Source of the DNA: Lactobacillus sp. UCMA15818
Lineage (GTDB): Bacteria; Bacillota; Bacilli; Lactobacillales; Lactobacillaceae
Assembly (NCBI RefSeq): GCF_030400225.1
Contig: NZ_VJYB01000008.1
Coordinates: 1 to 64,000 of the forward strand
Direction: 5' to 3'
DNA: 64,000 bases
Shown: piece by piece, positions 1 to 11,189 of the stretch
Numbering within the stretch: position 1 is the stretch's first letter
How the letters are laid out: every line of letters begins with the position of its first letter
Made by a program: the position numbers and the translations under genes
Notes under the pieces: model-generated
The model's input: the letters and a program-made list of their open reading frames with translations, nothing else
What the model was told of the DNA's origin: nothing
The model's database searches: none

Positions 1-135
1 TGACTCTTTACTTAATTATTTACTAGCGAATTGACTTCGCAAATGTTTGCTCTTGTACTAAACAAGAGACCCTACACATTTGATTTGTCGAAACTTTGTT
101 CAGTTTTCAAAGGTCTACATAATTGCTCAACACAA
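1..135 (-). other. rRNA operon leader (5' of 16S rRNA)
   Basis: Read on the minus strand this carries the CTTTGAAAACTGAACAAAG segment (about 94-112) typical of Firmicutes rRNA leaders and related to the boxA antitermination region. It is followed by a short hairpin (CTCTTG/CAAGAG, 50-68) and A/T-rich sequence. The 16S gene itself is not in the window. Its position just left of base 1 is inferred from this leader and from the strong upstream promoter. Confidence 0.75.
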
Positions 136-171
136 CTTTTAAATAATATCATGTTTAACAATAACTGTCAA
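136..171 (-). promoter_or_regulatory. rRNA operon promoter
   Basis: On the minus strand there is a consensus -35 TTGACA (166-171), a 17 nt spacer and a -10 TATTAT (143-148), with an A/T-rich stretch just upstream resembling an UP element. It points left, into the rRNA-type leader at 1-135, so it most likely drives a ribosomal RNA operon beginning just outside the window. Confidence 0.85.
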
Positions 172-261
172 ACCTTTTTTTAAAATTACAATTTAGAATT
201 CCGCATAGTTTTAAACAACGCATACAATATCCCAAAAATAATTCAAATAGATCATGAAAAG

Positions 262-1515
262 CTAAATTTTTTCTTCCTCTGATGCTCCATGTATCCACTC
301 ACCAATCAATTTTCGCTGACTAAAAGCCACTGGAATAAGTAGCATAACGGCTAAAATACCACAGGCTGGAAAACCCCAGATTCCACCTGCAACGTCCATG
401 ACACCACCGGCGAAAACACTGCCGATTGGCGTTGTTCCTTGATTAAGTAAAACATAGACACTCATAACCCGTCCACGCAGATTGTCTGGGATACTATATT
501 GAAATGAAGCATTAGATTGATTCAAGAAGATCATATTACAGAAACCAACACCAATCATAGCCAACATGGCAAGCCAGTATACATGCACAAACAACATCAG
601 TGTTTGCAAAATAACAGTTCCAGCTGTCACAAATAGATAGATATTACGTTGTAGACCAAAGCGCGATAGGTAACTCATCAAAAATGCTGCAATCAGTGAG
701 CCGATTCCGCTTGCGGAAAGCAAATTTGCGTAAACCTGTGCACCAGAGTGCAACACTGTTCTAGCAAAAATTGGGATAATCACGTTGTTGTTAAAGTTTA
801 GCGTAGAAACCACCAACATCAATTCAGCGCTCAAACGAATATTAGGTTGGTGCCCAATGTAACTCAAACCATACTTAATATCTGACCAAATTCTTCGTTG
901 AGAGTCAGTTATCAGTATATTATTCTGGTGAATCAAGAATAACCCAAGTAGCACAGCCAAATAGCTGATAGTATTAACAAGAAAGCAAAACGCCACACTG
1001 AATTGTGCCATAAGAATTCCAGCAAGGGAAGGGCCAACAATCTTAGCTATGTTGAACAACGTTGAATTCAAGGATATTCCATTCATTAAGTCCTTTTGAC
1101 CAACGAGTTCAACAACGTAGGACTGACGGGTTGGAGTATCAAAGCTTTGGAGAATTCCATACAAAATTGCGATTACCAGAACTTCCCAGTATTGAACAAG
1201 TCTGGTATAAACAAGAATCGTCATAGCTAACCCGAGTAATAAAAAACCAAACTGAGTCAACAGTAAGATTCGTTTCTTTGGGCAACGATCGATGACAGTT
1301 CCCGCTATCAATGTCAACAGAAGAATCGGTACGAATTGACAAGCCGTCAGAATGCCCACGAGAAATGCCGAGCCTGTCATTTGGTAGACCAACCACGTTT
1401 GTGCCGTTCGCTGAATCCAGGTTCCCATGACGGAAATACATTGACCAAACCAGAAGTAACGAAAGTTTCTATTTTGAAGTGATGAAAAAGTACTACGTAA
1501 AACATTCATGTGCAC
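262..1515 (-). CDS. MFS exporter (EntS/MFS_3-like)
   Basis: A 417-residue integral membrane protein with about 12 hydrophobic segments and the MFS signature between helices 2 and 3 (G-T-V-I-D-R-C-P-K-K-R, around residue 72). The N-terminal pattern NRNFRYFWFGQCISVMGTW is typical of the MFS_3/enterobactin-exporter-like group, which exports small hydrophobic compounds or siderophores by proton antiport. The substrate here is unknown. The frame opens at GTG (1515) with an ATG two codons later (1509), and neither has a strong SD, so the start is uncertain. It lies between the rRNA promoter and the lysS terminator and is probably a single-gene unit. Confidence 0.75.
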   Translation of the reverse strand: MHMNVLRSTFSSLQNRNFRYFWFGQCISVMGTWIQRTAQTWLVYQMTGSAFLVGILTACQFVPILLLTLIAGTVIDRCPKKRILLLTQFGFLLLGLAMTILVYTRLVQYWEVLVIAILYGILQSFDTPTRQSYVVELVGQKDLMNGISLNSTLFNIAKIVGPSLAGILMAQFSVAFCFLVNTISYLAVLLGLFLIHQNNILITDSQRRIWSDIKYGLSYIGHQPNIRLSAELMLVVSTLNFNNNVIIPIFARTVLHSGAQVYANLLSASGIGSLIAAFLMSYLSRFGLQRNIYLFVTAGTVILQTLMLFVHVYWLAMLAMIGVGFCNMIFLNQSNASFQYSIPDNLRGRVMSVYVLLNQGTTPIGSVFAGGVMDVAGGIWGFPACGILAVMLLIPVAFSQRKLIGEWIHGASEEEKI

Positions 1516-1561
1516 GCCAGCTTTCGATCATGTTTCATTTAGATTTTAAATTCAGAAGTAA

Positions 1562-1590
1562 CAAAAAAGCCGAAGTTTTATTCGACCTTT
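1562..1590 (-). terminator. Terminator after lysS
   Basis: On the minus strand AGGTCGAA pairs with TTCGGCTT through two G-U pairs, followed by a run of six T. It lies about 55 bases past the lysS stop. Pairing on the plus strand is poor, so it is read as minus-strand only. Confidence 0.65.
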
Positions 1591-1646
1591 TTCTTTAATA
1601 TTATAGTAACTTTGTTAAATTCATCAGGTTGACTATTAGCTAGTTA

Positions 1647-3161
<1,515 letters not shown>

Positions 3162-3211
3162 TTACTCACCTTATATATTGCCCAATTATGGCATAAAAAG
3201 CAAATCTAATT

Positions 3212-4090
3212 TTAAATATCTTTTACCAGTCTCTCTAACTCAGCTTCTGTAAAAACATATTTTTTTTTGCAGAAATGGCAGATTACTTCAGCACCATGAT
3301 CTTCTTCAATTATTAATTTTAAATCAGCTGGTGAAATACTTGCAAGTGATTTTGCAAACCGTTCTTTCGAACAATCACATCTATAACTAATTTCAACTTT
3401 ATCCAAAATTTGTGTATTTTTTTGTCCACAAATTCGATAAATTATTTCCTCTGGTATAGTTTTTTTCGCCATCATCACTGAAATTGCTGGTAAATTGGCG
3501 ATATTCTGCTCAACTTCTGCTAAAACTGCTTCATCGGCATCAGGCATTGCCTGAACCATAAAACCTCCAGCAGTTCTAACTGAATTATCATTATTAACAA
3601 AGACTGAGACTCCAATTGAAGAAGGAATTTGTTCAGACTTTGCCATATAGTAGGTAAAATCTTCACCTAATTCTCCAGAAACAAGCGGAACCTGTCCAGT
3701 AAAAGGCATTTTAAGTCCGAGATCCTTCGTAATTTCTAATAAACCGCTGCTCCCAACTGCTCCCTTAACATCAATCTTTTGTTGTTTATTCAACGGTAAA
3801 TGAACATGAGGTTCCTTCAAATACCCCTTCACATCACCACTTGCCGTACCATCAATCACAATTGTTCCTGTTGGTCCATTTCCCATAATTTTCACAGTCA
3901 TTTTATTACCGCCTTTTAATAACGATTGACTAAGTAAGCTAGTAGCTGTAATTGCCCTGCCAAATGCAGCTGTAGCAGCACTCCATGTGTCATGTATTCT
4001 CTGTGCTTTTCTAACAGTTTCTGTTGTGTCAATAGCATAAACTCTTAATTGACCATTGTAAGCCAATGCTTTTATCAAATAATCAGTCAT
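3212..4090 (-). CDS. hslO: Hsp33 redox-regulated chaperone
   Basis: A 292-residue cytosolic holdase activated by oxidation. The C-terminal zinc-binding redox switch is visible as C-x-C (CDCSKERF) and C-x-x-C (CHFCKKKY) about 30 residues apart. The N-terminal domain has the usual TSLLSQSLLKGGNKMTVKI region. In low-GC Firmicutes hslO commonly sits between ftsH and lysS, as here. The ftsH terminator hairpin lies upstream, so hslO and lysS are probably transcribed by some readthrough or by a local promoter not clearly seen. Confidence 0.93.
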   Translation of the reverse strand: MTDYLIKALAYNGQLRVYAIDTTETVRKAQRIHDTWSAATAAFGRAITATSLLSQSLLKGGNKMTVKIMGNGPTGTIVIDGTASGDVKGYLKEPHVHLPLNKQQKIDVKGAVGSSGLLEITKDLGLKMPFTGQVPLVSGELGEDFTYYMAKSEQIPSSIGVSVFVNNDNSVRTAGGFMVQAMPDADEAVLAEVEQNIANLPAISVMMAKKTIPEEIIYRICGQKNTQILDKVEISYRCDCSKERFAKSLASISPADLKLIIEEDHGAEVICHFCKKKYVFTEAELERLVKDI

Positions 4091-4134
4091 TCTTTTTTTC
4101 TCCTCAAACTAATATGTTAACTCCATAATAGCAA

Positions 4135-4168
4135 TAAAAAACAGATGATTTCAATATAAAATCATCCG
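4135..4168 (-). terminator. Terminator after ftsH
   Basis: A 10 bp stem, CGGATGATTT with AAATCATCTG (4142-4168, one G-U pair), is followed on the minus strand by a run of T. It lies between the ftsH stop (4196) and the hslO start (4090), so it ends or attenuates the ftsH transcript. Confidence 0.8.
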
Positions 4169-4195
4169 TTCTTACATAAAAAACTGTTTCTATTA

Positions 4196-6253
4196 TTAAG
4201 ATTTATCCTTTGGGTAAAATGTTATAGTCTTGGTTAAATCTTCAGCGCCCGTTCTTTCATTTTCCCGCTGTTTTTCTTCTTCTTTTCGTTTCAGAGCCTC
4301 TTTTGATTCTTCAAAAGTTGCAGCTTTTTCACTAGGAAATTCTGTATTCTTCTTAAATGGCATCTCACCCGTCTCAAATAAGCTTAGAATTTGTTTCTCA
4401 TCAAGTGTCTCATATTCAAGCAAAGCTTCAGCAATTATCTTATGCTGCCCACGATGTTCTCCAATAATCTGCTTGGCTGAAGTCATTCCCTCATTCAGTA
4501 AAGCTTTAACCTCATCATCAATCAAATTGGCTGTTTGTCCAGAATAGCTTGGTTGTCCAGCCATTCCGCCACCAGCAAATACATTACTTTGTCCCTCATA
4601 TTGGACAGGACCAAGTTTCTCACTCATCCCATATTCGGTAACCATGGCTCTAGCAAGCTGCGTTGCCTGCTGGAAATCGTTTGAAGCACCGGATGACTGC
4701 TCACCATAAACGGTTTCTTCAGCAGCACGGCCTCCCATTAAACCAGCAATTTGCTCCTTCATATCGTGCTTTGAAAGCAACATTTGGTCTTCTTTTGGAA
4801 GCATAATTGCATATCCACCAGCACGACCACGAGGTACGATTGTAACTTTATGAACGACTCGTGCTTCATTGAGAACTAGGCCAACGACAGTATGCCCTGC
4901 TTCATGATAAGCAACTGTTTCTCTTTCCTTCTTGCTAACTACACGATCTCTCTTAGCAGGGCCAGCAATAACACGGTCTTCTGCCTCATCAATATCTGAT
5001 GCATCGATTTGCTTTTTATCACGGCGAGCAGCCAAAAGAGCTGCTTCATTAAGCAAGTTCTCTAAATCAGCACCAACAAATCCAGGTGTCTGCTTAGAGA
5101 CCATCTTTAAGTCAACATCATTTGCTAACGGCTTATTCTTAGCATGCACCTTCAAGATAGCTTCACGTTCCTTAACATCAGGACGACCGACTAAAATCTT
5201 ACGATCAAAACGACCTGGTCTTAATAGCGCAGGATCCAAAACATCTGAACGGTTTGTTGCTGCCATAACAATTACACTCTCATCGTCTTCAAAACCATCC
5301 ATCTCAACCAATAATTGATTAAGCGTTTGTTCACGTTCGTCATGTCCGCCGCCCATACCACTGCCACGTTGACGACCAACAGCATCAATTTCATCAATAA
5401 AAATGATTGATGGTGCATTCTTTTTCGCGTTTTCAAATAAATCACGAACACGACTTGCCCCGACACCAACAAACATCTCTACGAAATCAGAACCTGAGAT
5501 AGAGAAAAATGGCACGCCAGCTTCACCGGCAACAGCCTTTGCAAGTAATGTCTTACCTGTTCCAGGAGGTCCTTCAAGTAGAACCCCTGAAGGGATCCTA
5601 GCCCCTAACGAGAGAAACTTATGAGGATCTCTTAAGAATTCAACAACTTCAACAAGTTCCTGTTTCTCCTCTTCCGCACCAGCAACATCGGAAAAACGTA
5701 CTTTGTTAGCCTTCTTGTCTACTGGTTTAGCCTTTGATTTACCAAAATTCATGACACGACCATTACCGCCGCCCTGTCCTGCTTGCCCCATCATCATGTA
5801 GAAAAAGAACACAAAGAAGACCACTGGTAACAAGTAAATCAGTAATTGTAACCATAGACTACTAGACTCTTCTTCTTTAGTACCATTCTTCACGTTATTT
5901 TTTTCAGCATACTGTTGAATCTGTTTGACAGCAACATCATTAGTCAGCACATTAGTTGAAAATGAAGTCACCTTACTACTTCCAGAAGTAAAACTTCCTA
6001 GACCTGTTGATTCTTTAACTTTACGTGACTTTTTATAGTCCCCTGTAATTTTATAAGTACTTCCAGAAGGTTGCGTTGTGAAATCTTTAACATTATCCTT
6101 CTTTAACTCACTAATAAATTGGCTTGATTGGATTTGTTGAGATTGAGAACTTGTTTTACCACCAAAAAAGTAGTACAACATTCCCATTACCCCAAGGAAA
6201 ATCACAATATAAAATAGACTATTTCTAAAGAGCCCATTCTTGTTATTGTTCAT
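4196..6253 (-). CDS. ftsH: ATP-dependent zinc metalloprotease FtsH
   Basis: A membrane-anchored AAA+ protease that degrades misfolded membrane and short-lived regulatory proteins. The 685-residue protein has two N-terminal membrane segments (about 12-30 and 133-155) flanking an extracytoplasmic domain. The Walker A GPPGTGKT is at 228-235, Walker B is [13 protein letters not shown], the second region of homology is [18 protein letters not shown], and the zinc-binding motif HEAGH is near residue 450. The C-terminal tail is acidic and lysine-rich ([17 protein letters not shown]) and variable in the family. The start has a strong SD (AGGAGGAAGCAG). The neighbours hpt and tilS upstream match the Bacillus order tilS-hprT-ftsH. 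Confidence 0.97.
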   Translation of the reverse strand: MNNNKNGLFRNSLFYIVIFLGVMGMLYYFFGGKTSSQSQQIQSSQFISELKKDNVKDFTTQPSGSTYKITGDYKKSRKVKESTGLGSFTSGSSKVTSFSTNVLTNDVAVKQIQQYAEKNNVKNGTKEEESSSLWLQLLIYLLPVVFFVFFFYMMMGQAGQGGGNGRVMNFGKSKAKPVDKKANKVRFSDVAGAEEEKQELVEVVEFLRDPHKFLSLGARIPSGVLLEGPPGTGKTLLAKAVAGEAGVPFFSISGSDFVEMFVGVGASRVRDLFENAKKNAPSIIFIDEIDAVGRQRGSGMGGGHDEREQTLNQLLVEMDGFEDDESVIVMAATNRSDVLDPALLRPGRFDRKILVGRPDVKEREAILKVHAKNKPLANDVDLKMVSKQTPGFVGADLENLLNEAALLAARRDKKQIDASDIDEAEDRVIAGPAKRDRVVSKKERETVAYHEAGHTVVGLVLNEARVVHKVTIVPRGRAGGYAIMLPKEDQMLLSKHDMKEQIAGLMGGRAAEETVYGEQSSGASNDFQQATQLARAMVTEYGMSEKLGPVQYEGQSNVFAGGGMAGQPSYSGQTANLIDDEVKALLNEGMTSAKQIIGEHRGQHKIIAEALLEYETLDEKQILSLFETGEMPFKKNTEFPSEKAATFEESKEALKRKEEEKQRENERTGAEDLTKTITFYPKDKS

Positions 6254-6337
6254 CTGCTTCCTCCTCGTTTACTACACAGATTGCTACGGTCAAACAGGTA
6301 GCGCATAAATCATAACACACTTGACTATTATTGACCA

Positions 6338-6880
6338 TTAATTATTCTCATAAATTTCTGTTTTTAAAATACCAACATATGGAAGGTTACGATACATTCC
6401 TTGGTAATCAAGTCCATACCCGACCACGAACTCATTTGGCACTTGAAAACCCACATAATCTGGAACAACGCCTTCTACTCTTCGTTCAGGTTTATCCAAC
6501 AGTGTGCAAATTTTTACAGATTGTGCTTTGCGGTGTTTTAAAAGACTAACTATGCGTTGTAAGGTCTTCCCAGTATCAATGATGTCTTCAATAATCAAAA
6601 TATCTCGGCCTTCAACTGGAACATCTAAATCCTTAATTATTTTGACTTCTCCTGACGAAACAGTTGCATCACCATAACTTGAAACATCCATAAAATCAAT
6701 TTCGGCGTATGTATCAATTTTTCTAATGATATCTGCCATAAACAAAATAGCACCCTTCAGTACGCAAATAACTAAAGGTTTCTTATCTGCATAATCGATA
6801 GTCAATTGTGCTCCAATGCTCTTTGAGATCTCTTCTATTTGCTCCTTACTGTAGAGAATCTCTCTGATATCCTCGTTCAT
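6338..6880 (-). CDS. hpt: Hypoxanthine-guanine phosphoribosyltransferase
   Basis: Salvages hypoxanthine and guanine to IMP and GMP using PRPP. The PRPP loop [15 protein letters not shown] is clear, as is the N-terminal [14 protein letters not shown] region. The frame opens at ATG 6892, but the ATG at 6880 ([15 protein letters not shown]) has the better-spaced SD (GAGG, 6 nt) and matches the usual N-terminus of the family. That gives 180 residues. It follows tilS with almost no gap (tilS stop at 6895), so the two are co-transcribed and probably translationally coupled. Confidence 0.94.
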   Translation of the reverse strand: MNEDIREILYSKEQIEEISKSIGAQLTIDYADKKPLVICVLKGAILFMADIIRKIDTYAEIDFMDVSSYGDATVSSGEVKIIKDLDVPVEGRDILIIEDIIDTGKTLQRIVSLLKHRKAQSVKICTLLDKPERRVEGVVPDYVGFQVPNEFVVGYGLDYQGMYRNLPYVGILKTEIYENN

Positions 6881-6894
6881 ATTCAACCTCATTC

Positions 6895-8247
6895 CTAGAC
6901 TTTATTCCTAAAAATTATCATGTATTGCATTTTATCATTTACAGGACTTTCTGACAAATCTGATCTTTTAACACTCGGCAACCACAAGACCAAATTTTCT
7001 GTAGTAACAACTATCCATATTTTTGCACGAATATCTTGCGGAATTTTGTCATCAATCAAGATTTTTTTTAGTTTCTGTGTTCCGACCTTAGTATGAATTC
7101 GATCTCCCTGATTACGATGTCTAATTGTTAAAGGAAGTAATTGTGAATCTGAAAAATAAAAGACTTGATCAGTTGCTAGAATTTCTGGTTTCTTATTAAA
7201 AAAAACTCCTATCTCTTCTTTTTCGTTAAGAAATACCCACGTATCTAATTTTAACCTATATTTGTTCTGAATTTCATCTTTAATTTGATATTTATTATCA
7301 AAATAAAATAAATTGTATTTTTTTATTAAAAACTCATGCATCCCAATTTTAATTGACCCTTGTGGCTTTTGAGAATTACCTAGGAAGCTTTCAATTTGGT
7401 TCAAGCTGTCTTCATTCAGTTTTCTTGAATATTTTTCAAGCAACTTCCTTATTACCAAAGTTCTCCAACTCTTGCTCAATGACAACCAGAAATCAACTGA
7501 AAAAGCAGTTTCATTTATCTGCATCTCTACTAAATAATTATCTACCTGTTCTTCAGTTGCACACAATAAAAGCGAAAGCTGATGCTCATAGGATTGTACA
7601 TGTTCTAAAAACTTGGAATTTTCATCTTTCATTTTAGGAACAAGCAAATGTCTAACTCTATTTCTTAAATAATCATTTGAACGATTGGTTGCATCTTCGA
7701 AGTAAATAAGGTCTCTTTTTCGTGCATATTCACGAATTTCATCTTTTGAATAATTCAATAAAAGCCTGACCAAATATCCATCTGCAAATCTTCTAGTGAC
7801 TCTAATTCCTTGTAATTGCTGAATATTGCCTCCTCTTACAAGCTTCATCAGAAAAGTTTCTGCCTGATCATCTGCATGATGCGCCGTTAATAAGGTTTTA
7901 ATTCCTGTTTTCTCCATGATATCTGCAAAAAATTTATACCTGAAGGTCCTTGCAGCTGACTCTATCCCAACATTAGGATGTATTTCGGTCTCCCATTCCC
8001 TGCAATGAAGCTTAATATGCCGTTTCTTGCAAAAATTTCTGATAAAGCTTGTCTCAGCTTGGCTTTCTTGTCTTAACTTGTGATCTACATAAGCTACTTC
8101 GATAACAGGTCTAACACTTTCTGGTAGTCCACTTAATAAATCAAGCAATACCATTGAATCAACACCTGTTGATACAGCTACCAGCACTCTTTGATTAGAA
8201 CAATATTTTCTAAAGTTATAAAAAAAACTTTGTGCTAAATTTTCCAT
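6895..8247 (-). CDS. tilS: tRNA(Ile)-lysidine synthetase
   Basis: Converts the wobble cytidine of the tRNA-Ile CAU anticodon to lysidine using lysine and ATP. The N-terminal PP-loop motif is [16 protein letters not shown] (about residue 22), in the S-x-G-x-D-S form. The family signature around [19 protein letters not shown] and the C-terminal TilS domain ([14 protein letters not shown] ... [18 protein letters not shown]) are present. The 450-residue length is normal. It sits upstream of hpt as in Bacillus. A terminator-like hairpin separates it from the S1-domain gene. Confidence 0.93.
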   Translation of the reverse strand: MENLAQSFFYNFRKYCSNQRVLVAVSTGVDSMVLLDLLSGLPESVRPVIEVAYVDHKLRQESQAETSFIRNFCKKRHIKLHCREWETEIHPNVGIESAARTFRYKFFADIMEKTGIKTLLTAHHADDQAETFLMKLVRGGNIQQLQGIRVTRRFADGYLVRLLLNYSKDEIREYARKRDLIYFEDATNRSNDYLRNRVRHLLVPKMKDENSKFLEHVQSYEHQLSLLLCATEEQVDNYLVEMQINETAFSVDFWLSLSKSWRTLVIRKLLEKYSRKLNEDSLNQIESFLGNSQKPQGSIKIGMHEFLIKKYNLFYFDNKYQIKDEIQNKYRLKLDTWVFLNEKEEIGVFFNKKPEILATDQVFYFSDSQLLPLTIRHRNQGDRIHTKVGTQKLKKILIDDKIPQDIRAKIWIVVTTENLVLWLPSVKRSDLSESPVNDKMQYMIIFRNKV

Positions 8248-8261
8248 ATCCCCGACCTACC

Positions 8262-8293
8262 AAAAAAACGACTGCTGCTTACGACAACAATCG
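8262..8293 (-). terminator. Terminator between S1-protein gene and tilS
   Basis: On the minus strand a 10 bp stem with three G-U pairs (CGATTGTTGT with GCAGCAGTCG, 8269-8293) is followed by seven T. It lies after the S1-domain gene and only about 15 bases before the tilS start, so readthrough must feed tilS or tilS has another promoter. Confidence 0.65.
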
Positions 8294-8305
8294 AATTTAT
8301 TTGAT

Positions 8306-8800
8306 TTAACTGCGACGGCCACCACGACCACCACGCTTACCTTCTGTATTTCGTTTTAATGATGTCAAGCGAACTTCGCTATCCTTCAAAAAACCTGATA
8401 GTAATGAATCAAAATCCGTCTTCTTAGCTTCATTTACTTTTTTATATTCTGTTTTTTTATAACCTTGCCGTTGCCCGCTATGATTATGCGTCTTCACATC
8501 TGTTCCACCGGAATGATAATTATTTCCACGTTCTGTTCGATTAGTATGTGTATTCTCTCGATGAGGAGCAACTGCTTTTCGAATTGAGAGACTGATCTTT
8601 CCATCTTCAGCAATTGACAAAACTTTGACTGTAACCTCATCACCGATGCTCAAAACATCGTGAATGTCCTTGACATATCCGTCAGATACTTCACTGATAT
8701 GGACTAACCCATTCTTTTTGTCGCCCAAATCAACAAATGCACCGAAATTCGTTATCCCTGAAACCTTGCCTGTAACTTTAGCTCCCACTTCAATTGACAT
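8306..8800 (-). CDS. yabR: S1 RNA-binding domain protein (YabR-like)
   Basis: A 164-residue protein with one S1 domain at residues 3-74 (GAKVTGKVSGITNFGAFVDL ... VHISEVSDGYVKDIHDVLSIGDEVTVKVLSI), followed by a basic, low-complexity tail ending in KRGGRGGRRS. The family is the YabR / general stress protein 13 group between divIC and tilS in Firmicutes. It is thought to bind RNA or ribosomes, but the precise role is not settled. The context here is the conserved divIC neighbourhood. Confidence 0.85.
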   Translation of the reverse strand: MSIEVGAKVTGKVSGITNFGAFVDLGDKKNGLVHISEVSDGYVKDIHDVLSIGDEVTVKVLSIAEDGKISLSIRKAVAPHRENTHTNRTERGNNYHSGGTDVKTHNHSGQRQGYKKTEYKKVNEAKKTDFDSLLSGFLKDSEVRLTSLKRNTEGKRGGRGGRRS

Positions 8801-8882
8801 AAAAATGCTGCTCCTCCTTAAACTATATACATCTTAGTATAACATGCAAAAGCTGGTATGCAATAGATTAAAGACTATCAAA

Positions 8883-9272
8883 TTATTTTTGTCCCAAGCT
8901 GCTATTTGGTAAACTATAAATCGTTTCACCATCTTTTGAATAATAATATTTCTCCCTGATTATCTTTTCAAGGTAATCTTCGCTATTTAGCTGTTTTACC
9001 TTTTCTTTCAGATCTGCCCTTTGATTTTTGACACTATTGAGTTTTTTTTGTGATGTATTGATTTGCTGGTATAAATTACTTGTTAATAATTTTGTATTTA
9101 CAATCTGATAGCCAAAAAAAGCGACTATTAAAAAGAATGCTAGGGTAGCTATAATGAACCGCTTTTTATGAACTCGCCTGACCCGTTTTTGATAATCACT
9201 TTTTCTTTGTTTTTCCTCGTTAGCACGATAAAAAGAATTATTTAATGTTCTGATTTTTTGACCTGCTGCCAT
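8883..9272 (-). CDS. divIC: Septum formation initiator DivIC/FtsB family
   Basis: A small bitopic division protein of 129 residues. A basic cytoplasmic N-terminus is followed by one membrane segment (about 36-55, FIIATLAFFLIVAFFGYQIV) and an extracytoplasmic coiled coil (60-105), ending in a region with KIIREKYYYSKDGETIYSLP, typical of DivIC. It forms a complex with FtsL and DivIB at the septum and recruits peptidoglycan synthases. Its position between rqcP and the S1-protein gene is conserved. Confidence 0.9.
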   Translation of the reverse strand: MAAGQKIRTLNNSFYRANEEKQRKSDYQKRVRRVHKKRFIIATLAFFLIVAFFGYQIVNTKLLTSNLYQQINTSQKKLNSVKNQRADLKEKVKQLNSEDYLEKIIREKYYYSKDGETIYSLPNSSLGQK

Positions 9273-9345
9273 CTCAAAAGCTACCCCTTTCCTAGCATTA
9301 CTACTTCATTATTATAGCAATTTTAATTCCTCAAAGTCTATTAAT

Positions 9346-9615
9346 TTACTTATTGAAGTTTTCTTTAAAGTCTTCCGCAATAATTTCGTATAGCTCTGTT
9401 GCTTCATCCTTTTTCACTGTTTCTTTCAAAGAGGTTACCAACACACTCAATGTCTTATTGCCAAAAGAAATAACCAACTTGTTCCCGACAGCTACATCCG
9501 TTGAGGACTTAGCTACTTTACCGTCAATTGTAATTCTGCCTTTATCTGCAATTTCTTTCGCCACAGTTCTCCTTTTTATAATACGTGAAACTTTTAAAAA
9601 CTTGTCTAATCTCAT
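9346..9615 (-). CDS. rqcP: S4-domain RNA-binding protein RqcP
   Basis: An 89-residue S4-like protein ([33 protein letters not shown]). The family (formerly YabO/Hsp15-like) works with RqcH in alanine tailing of stalled 50S-peptidyl-tRNA complexes. Its ATG shares one base with the stop codon of the flippase gene upstream (TAATG, 9613-9617), which suggests translational coupling. Confidence 0.9.
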   Translation of the reverse strand: MRLDKFLKVSRIIKRRTVAKEIADKGRITIDGKVAKSSTDVAVGNKLVISFGNKTLSVLVTSLKETVKKDEATELYEIIAEDFKENFNK

Positions 9616-11189
9616 TATTTATCCATCCTTTTTTTGAAAATTTTCAAAACATATTCTCCACCAGGAATGCTTTTCCATTCCTTATCGCTGAATAAGTTGC
9701 CATATCTAGCCGAGCCCACATAAAAAACTGCTCCTACTGGAACTCCAATAATACACTGGATAAAACTACCTATTCGCGAAGTTTCAAGCGAATTAGTCAC
9801 CCTGAGTATGCAAAAGACTACGCTGACCATTATTACGGAGCACACAACGATTTTCTTCACAAAACGTCTGCTCAATTTTCGGCTAAGACCAATTTTCTTC
9901 AATGACATCTCAGATAAAAATGTTCCAATTGCCATACTCAACACACTAGAAAGTGCAGCTCCAACAATTCCTAAATACAGCGTAAATTGATAATTCGTTA
10001 AAAATTTAATTACTATTATTGATACTAACACACCAATATTTTTTTTATAGTTATTTGTACTTTGCAATATTGAATTATCTAATAAAATAACGCCTGCAAA
10101 AATAATCGTCAACATACTAATACTTATTGCAACACTGCCTTGTACAGAGGAAAAAAGTGCCTTGTTGAGACTTGGCATCAAAATTATCAGTCCCCAAGTC
10201 ACAGCCATTGACATCCAGATACAAATTCGATAAATCAACCGTGTATTTTGTTCAAATTTCAATTTATCTTTTTCCACCTGATTCTTAATTAACATTGGCA
10301 ATAAACTAGCCGAAAAACTGGTTGAAACAACTAATCCCAGTTGAAGAAATGTTTGTGAGCGATCATAGACACCTTTCAGATTTTCAGCATTCTGCACCGA
10401 ATATCCAGCAACCTGTAAAGCTTTTTTTAACGTGAAAGAGTCAATCAACTGTAGCAATACTAGAATTCCTGCAAAAAAACAAATTATTAATCCCTCCGAA
10501 AACAATCCTTTTAAGGTTGGGATGATTAACGCAAAATTTTGCTTACGCTGGAACTTTATAATTTTTTTAAAAAAGCTGATAAAAAAACACAAAGCACAGA
10601 CTGCTCCTATTATGGAACCTAAAAAAGCATAACTTCCAATCCGATAAAGTGACCAACTATGTGAAGTCCCAAAAAGTGCAACTACGATGATTATACATAT
10701 TCGGGCCACTTGCTCAACCAATTGTGAAAGTGCGGTTGGTGTCATCTCCTGCATTCCTTGATTGTAGCCTCTTGCAACGGCAAGCAATGGTACCAGCAAA
10801 TACAGCCATGATACACCTTTTATTAATTCAACTAGCCTGTTGTCTCCCATCAAATAGGCAATTTCAGCTGCTCCTATATAAAGAAATGCAAAAATTACTA
10901 TTCCAAAAAAGAAGAGTATATCTAACAGAATAACTGCTTGCTGTTTTTTCTTAACTTGCTCCGTTTCTCTTGCAATTATCTTAGAAATATAGACTGGAAA
11001 TCCGGTAAGACCGATTGTCATAGCAATTCCATATATTGGATAGATTTGCTGGTAAATATAAAACCCCTTGTTTCCGACCAAGTTTTGAAAAGGAACACGA
11101 TAGATTGCACTTAATATTTTACCAACCAAGGCAGCCACTGTCAGTGTGGTTGCACCTTTAAGTGCGAAATTAGCTGTTTTGTTTTTCAT
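9615..11189 (-). CDS. MOP-superfamily polysaccharide flippase (YabM/SpoVB-like)
   Basis: A 524-residue membrane protein with about 14 transmembrane segments, of the MVF/polysaccharide-transporter group that flips lipid-linked precursors (Wzx, MurJ/YtgP, SpoVB). The N-terminus [20 protein letters not shown] is typical. It occupies the yabM position between mfd and yabO/rqcP. Whether it moves lipid II or another glycan cannot be decided from the sequence. Its start lies inside the last codons of mfd (20 bp overlap), so the two are coupled. Confidence 0.82.
   Translation of the reverse strand: MKNKTANFALKGATTLTVAALVGKILSAIYRVPFQNLVGNKGFYIYQQIYPIYGIAMTIGLTGFPVYISKIIARETEQVKKKQQAVILLDILFFFGIVIFAFLYIGAAEIAYLMGDNRLVELIKGVSWLYLLVPLLAVARGYNQGMQEMTPTALSQLVEQVARICIIIVVALFGTSHSWSLYRIGSYAFLGSIIGAVCALCFFISFFKKIIKFQRKQNFALIIPTLKGLFSEGLIICFFAGILVLLQLIDSFTLKKALQVAGYSVQNAENLKGVYDRSQTFLQLGLVVSTSFSASLLPMLIKNQVEKDKLKFEQNTRLIYRICIWMSMAVTWGLIILMPSLNKALFSSVQGSVAISISMLTIIFAGVILLDNSILQSTNNYKKNIGVLVSIIVIKFLTNYQFTLYLGIVGAALSSVLSMAIGTFLSEMSLKKIGLSRKLSRRFVKKIVVCSVIMVSVVFCILRVTNSLETSRIGSFIQCIIGVPVGAVFYVGSARYGNLFSDKEWKSIPGGEYVLKIFKKRMDK

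Noticed and set aside
4932-5318. Plus-strand open frame antisense to ftsH
   Set aside because: It mirrors the reading frame of ftsH, with Ser-rich low-information sequence and no SD. The same applies to other antisense frames in mfd, murF, pyrG and the permease.
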